A stretch of DNA of 9,414 nt from the NCBI GenBank assembly GCA_964439745.1, contig CAYTQK010000119.1:1-9414 (forward strand), in the 5' to 3' direction. The notes under the pieces are model-generated. The model did no database searches, was not told the DNA's origin, and saw nothing but the letters and a program-made list of their open reading frames with translations. The stretch comes from CAYTQK01 sp964439745 (GTDB taxonomy: Bacteria; Desulfobacterota; Desulfobacteria; Desulfobacterales; Desulfosudaceae). Within the stretch, counting starts at the first letter, position 1. Each line of letters begins with the position of its first letter. Positions 7,273 through 9,414 of this stretch are shown here, piece after piece. Made by a program: the position numbers and the translations under genes.

Positions 7273-7908
7273 TCAGGGCGCCGCACAGGCCGCCAGCACG
7301 GCTTCCAGGTCGGCCTGGTCGCCGGCGCTGCGGTTGCGGTGCTGGAACAAAAGCCGGTCGCCCGGGCCCAGCACGAACATGCCGCCCTGCTGCCAGAGAT
7401 CACCGGCGCTGCTACCCTGGTGATGTCCCCGGAACATGGTCCGGAACCCCCGGACCAGGGAAGAGGGCCCCAGGGTTTTCCAGAAGCCCCGATTCAGGCC
7501 GAAGGCTTTGTATGCCGACAGCGAGGGATTGGCATACATCTCGCCCTGATAGTTGAATTTTTTCACAAACGTGCGGGCCTGCTCCGGAGTGCCGCTGCCC
7601 ACGGCCACCAGGGTAACGCCCATTTCATCCAGTTTCGGTTTTACCTGCATCAGGTCAGCTACCTGCTGACGGGCGAACATTCACCCGTAATGGCGCAGAA
7701 AGACCAGGACCACCCGGCGGTCCTCCCACAGGGCTTCCACGGACACGGCCTGGTCTTCCAGGTTGCGCACCGTCAGGTCGGCGATTTTTGTTCGCAGCGC
7801 TTGGTGCTCTTCGCTTGTCATGGGTCGACTCCCTTTCATGGAACATCCGGTTAATAAGATTCCGCTCACCAGGACCGTTATCAGACCGGTGATGATTCGT
7901 CGTTTCAT
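7273..7908 (-). CDS. Selenocysteine-containing peroxiredoxin-like lipoprotein (AhpC/TSA_2, PRXL2 family)
   Basis: Read through one in-frame TGA (7681-7683), this is a 211-residue protein with Sec at position 76. Residues 1-22 form a lipoprotein signal (MKRR, hydrophobic core, lipobox LTGC, lipidated Cys22); Ser at +2 suggests the outer membrane. The thioredoxin-fold domain runs from about 45 to 207: VVLVFLRHYG (66-75), then Sec76 where the family has its active-site Cys (RHFGC-type motif), VAVGSGTPEQA (about 101-111), and WQQGGMFVLGPGDRLLFQHRNRSAGD (about 170-195), characteristic of the peroxiredoxin-like 2 family. The usual CxxC second Cys is replaced by Ala79; the only other Cys is Cys208. 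Homology continues without shift across the TGA and a SECIS-like hairpin follows it. AAGGAG precedes the ATG. The likely role is thiol/selenol peroxide or disulfide reduction in the periplasm; substrate unknown. A naive call gives two ORFs, 7681-7908 and 7273-7680. Confidence 0.85.
7654..7670 (-). promoter_or_regulatory. Bacterial SECIS-like stem-loop after the UGA codon
   Basis: In the minus-strand RNA GUCAGC (7670-7665) pairs perfectly with GCUGAC (7659-7654) around the loop AGGUA (7664-7660). The stem begins 10 bases after the UGA and the loop 16 bases after it. The GCAGGU core and its distance are almost the same as in the E. coli fdhF SECIS, in which SelB reads the loop G and U. It lies wholly inside the coding sequence, as bacterial SECIS elements do. 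An alternative 5-bp pairing (CAGGU/ACCUG, 7665-7651) overlaps it. Confidence 0.75.
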
Positions 7909-7983
7909 GGTTTTTTTTCTCCTTGGTTACGGGCCATTTTTTAACTTGTTTTCAGGCAGCAGCCTTTCTGCCATGCTGTACAG

Positions 7984-7992
7984 TATATATCA
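7984..7992 (-). promoter_or_regulatory. Possible extended -10 promoter before the selenoprotein gene
   Basis: The minus strand reads TGATATATA, a TGn extended -10 followed by TATATA (five of six consensus bases), just past the stop codon of the small membrane protein and about 75 bases before the selenoprotein ATG. No good -35 box is visible at the right distance. It would let the selenoprotein be transcribed apart from the kinase. Confidence 0.25.
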
Positions 7993-7996
7993 TTTT

Positions 7997-8218
7997 TTAC
8001 CCCCCGGGGCTGACCGCCGTGTTTTTCAGATACCGGTGAATGGTGGCCGCGGGATACAGCAGCAGGATGGTGCTGACCGGTATGAAGGAGCACAGCGCCT
8101 TGTACCCGAGCAGGGACACGGTTTCAGACCGGCCCAAGGGCGCCAGGGTCAGCACGGCCAGTATGCCCAGCACCACGGACAGGGCCCGCAGCAGTTTCCG
8201 TTTCGGGGTTGATTTCAT
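7997..8218 (-). CDS. Small two-helix membrane protein of unknown function
   Basis: A 73-residue protein I do not recognise. It has a basic N-terminus (MKSTPKRK), a first hydrophobic helix about 10-28 (LLRALSVVLGILAVLTLA), a short polar turn with GRSE, and a second helix about 38-57 containing one Cys43 (KALCSFIPVSTILLLYPA), then a short polar tail ending in SPGG. The positive-inside pattern suggests both ends are cytoplasmic. Its ATG overlaps the kinase stop as ATGA (8218-8215), so translation is probably coupled to the kinase. The overlap with the kinase and the selenoprotein gene 88 bases downstream suggest a place in the same redox or envelope-stress operon. A sensor-modulating role is possible but unsupported by homology. 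Confidence 0.75.
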   Translation of the reverse strand: MKSTPKRKLLRALSVVLGILAVLTLAPLGRSETVSLLGYKALCSFIPVSTILLLYPAATIHRYLKNTAVSPGG

Positions 8219-9177
8219 TGCTTACCTCCCTGGTTTGGCGGTTTCTTATTCAGGGTAAAATAAAAACCGGTTTCATTTTCTCCTGGCCGGTATTCGATTT
8301 TTCCACCGTGCAGATCCACGATCTGGCGGGCGATGGCCAGGCCCAGGCCGGCCCCGCCGGTGGCGGCATTCCGGGCCGGGTCGACCCGGTACAGGGGTTC
8401 GAAGATGCGTTCCCGGTGTTCGTGGGGCACGCCCGGTCCGGTGTCGGCCACGAAAAAGCAGGCCCGGTCGCCCTGGTGCCGGACGCCGATGGTTATGCGA
8501 CCGCCGGCCCGGGTGTGGACCAGGGCGTTGTCCAGCAGGTTGTCGAAAACCTGGCGCAGCAGTTCGGCATCGGCGACGATTTGGCGCAGGTCCGGATCCA
8601 GGGCCAGTTTCAGTTCCACTTGCCGGGATTCGGCCAGGGGAAGGTACCGCTCTTTGGCCTCGGCGGCCAGCTCGCCCGGATCAACCGGTTCCGGGGAAAG
8701 TACGAAGCCCGGCAGGTTCATGCGGGAATAGGCGGCCATGCTGCTGACCAGCCGGTCCAGGGTCTCGATTTCCGTTTCAATGCCGGCCAGGTGACGCTCG
8801 GCCTTGTCGCCGGAGACGGTCTGGCGCAGCAGTTCCGTCCCCAGGCGCATACGGGTCAGCGGCGAGCGCAGTTCATGGGACATATCGGCCAGCAGTTGCC
8901 GGCTGGAACGGATCATGCCGTGGACCGAGCGGCTCATCTCCCGGAACACGTCAAACAGCCGGCCGATCTCGTCCGTCCGACGGGAATCCGGGGCGGCCGC
9001 GAAATCGCCGGCCGCAATCCGTTCCAGGCTGCCGGTTAACCGGGACAGCGGCCGGGTAATGCTCCGGGAAAGGGGATAGACCGCTGCCGCCAGCAGACAG
9101 AAGATCACCAGCACCCCGGCCAGAAAGGCCAGGTGATGACGGTCGCCGGCCAGCTGCCGGCTGGTATACAGGTACAT
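8215..9177 (-). CDS. CpxA-like HAMP sensor histidine kinase, N-terminally truncated
   Basis: Numbered from ATG at 9177 (320 residues): TM helix about 14-34, HAMP 36-88 (RSITRPLSRL; RIAAGDF), HisKA with phospho-acceptor His101 in SHELRSP (100-106), HATPase with Asn213/Asn217 (NLLDNALVHT), DTGPGVP (245-251) and GGAGLGL (274-280). The catalytic core is complete. Above the ATG the same frame stays open to the window edge; its first 32 residues (QAIKNEGRF through PLDLPGQTE, from about 9273) look like the end of the periplasmic domain normal for such kinases, but then run into the response-regulator gene. The first TM helix and most of the sensor are therefore missing. GGAG touches the ATG directly, so that start is poor. 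It is probably a broken gene, or an assembly artefact; if intact elsewhere it would be an envelope-stress-type kinase. Confidence 0.85.
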   Translation of the reverse strand: MYLYTSRQLAGDRHHLAFLAGVLVIFCLLAAAVYPLSRSITRPLSRLTGSLERIAAGDFAAAPDSRRTDEIGRLFDVFREMSRSVHGMIRSSRQLLADMSHELRSPLTRMRLGTELLRQTVSGDKAERHLAGIETEIETLDRLVSSMAAYSRMNLPGFVLSPEPVDPGELAAEAKERYLPLAESRQVELKLALDPDLRQIVADAELLRQVFDNLLDNALVHTRAGGRITIGVRHQGDRACFFVADTGPGVPHEHRERIFEPLYRVDPARNAATGGAGLGLAIARQIVDLHGGKIEYRPGENETGFYFTLNKKPPNQGGKQ

Positions 9178-9256
9178 CTCCGTTTGACCCGGAAGGTCCA
9201 GGGGGCGGACATAGACGACCGGCTTGCCGAAATGGCCTTTCTGGACAAACCGCCCT

Positions 9257-9414
9257 TCATTTTTGATGGCTTGACGCCCGCCGGCGGCCGGCCAGGTCGA
9301 TGGCCATCTCCCCGGCGACGATGGGCCCGGCCGGGGTGTCGACCGGGTCCGACGATGCGACCGGCGTCCGCCGCAGGATGGCCTTGATGCGGGCGACCAG
9401 GTCCCGGGGGTTGG
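9257..9414 (-). pseudogene. OmpR-family response regulator, C-terminal fragment cut short in its DNA-binding domain
   Basis: The 51 residues visible start with NPRDLVARIKAILRRT, the end of the receiver domain and the linker typical of OmpR/CpxR regulators, then a variable linker and IVAGEMAIDLAGRRRA, the first beta strands of the winged-helix domain. A normal protein would continue with about 80 residues containing the LTxxEF motif and recognition helix. Here it ends after SSHQK at TGA 9257-9259. The DNA downstream encodes the kinase periplasmic domain in another frame, not the missing winged helix. The N-terminus lies beyond the window. I infer loss of DNA binding through deletion; the identification rests on a short stretch. 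Confidence 0.7.

Noticed and set aside
7273..7275. The final TGA of the selenoprotein gene as a second Sec codon
   Set aside because: The family domain is complete before it, and the sequence after it is low-complexity Pro/Gly-rich without homology and leads into hairpins.
7681..7683. In-frame TGA as a simple nonsense mutation or pseudogene
   Set aside because: It sits precisely on the active-site Cys position, the rest of the frame is intact with no other lesion, and a SECIS-like hairpin follows. Not fully excluded without the genome's sel genes.
7974..7983. Palindrome CTGTACAG as a LexA box
   Set aside because: The Gram-negative LexA box needs CTGT and ACAG separated by eight bases; here they adjoin.
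9105..9260. ATG at 9260 overlapping the regulator stop as ATGA, as the kinase start
   Set aside because: Its frame is not the kinase frame and it ends soon without any domain; the overlap is a coincidence at the fusion point.
1..9414. tRNA, rRNA, CRISPR array, insertion sequence or attachment site
   Set aside because: I saw no cloverleaf, spaced short repeats, transposase fragment or flanking inverted repeats anywhere in the window.

Overview
The window looks like the chromosome of a GC-rich, Gram-negative bacterium. Features pointing that way are a YihG-type acyltransferase, an OmpR/CpxA-type two-component pair, a multi-PAS hybrid histidine kinase, a lipoprotein with an outer-membrane-type sorting signal, and an in-frame UGA that appears to encode selenocysteine. 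That combination suits a sulfate-reducing or related member of the Desulfobacterota. This is inference, since no phylogenetic marker lies in the window. Every gene I can support is on the minus strand, so the window is read from high to low coordinates.

Right end (9414 to 7273): the tail of an OmpR-family response regulator (9257-9414) stops just after the first strands of its DNA-binding domain. It runs almost at once, in another frame, into the periplasmic domain of a CpxA-like sensor kinase that lacks its own N-terminus (8215-9177, frame open further up). The arrangement looks like a deletion fusing the two partner genes, or an assembly error. The kinase overlaps by ATGA a 73-residue two-helix membrane protein (7997-8218). 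About 90 bases later comes the most interesting gene: a lipoprotein of the peroxiredoxin-like 2 (AhpC/TSA_2) family (7273-7908), whose active-site cysteine codon is replaced by TGA at 7681-7683. A 6-bp stem with an AGGUA loop sits 10 bases after that codon and resembles the E. coli fdhF SECIS core. A simple ORF caller would split this gene in two.

Middle (7147 to 4546): a BCCT-family betaine/choline-type transporter overlaps by 14 bases a two-domain universal stress protein. The pair looks like an osmolyte-uptake operon with a nucleotide-binding Usp partner. Upstream of it, strong GC-rich hairpins fill the short gap after the selenoprotein gene.

Left-middle (4479 to 1044): an orphan hybrid histidine kinase with two N-terminal hydrophobic segments, five PAS domains, HisKA, HATPase and a C-terminal receiver. 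Its last three PAS units repeat with an exact 405-bp period. A good sigma70-type promoter lies just in front and decides the start codon.

Left end: a 505-base stretch without a convincing gene holds a terminator-like hairpin and short repeats. It is followed by a YihG-like lysophospholipid acyltransferase that leaves the window at base 1.
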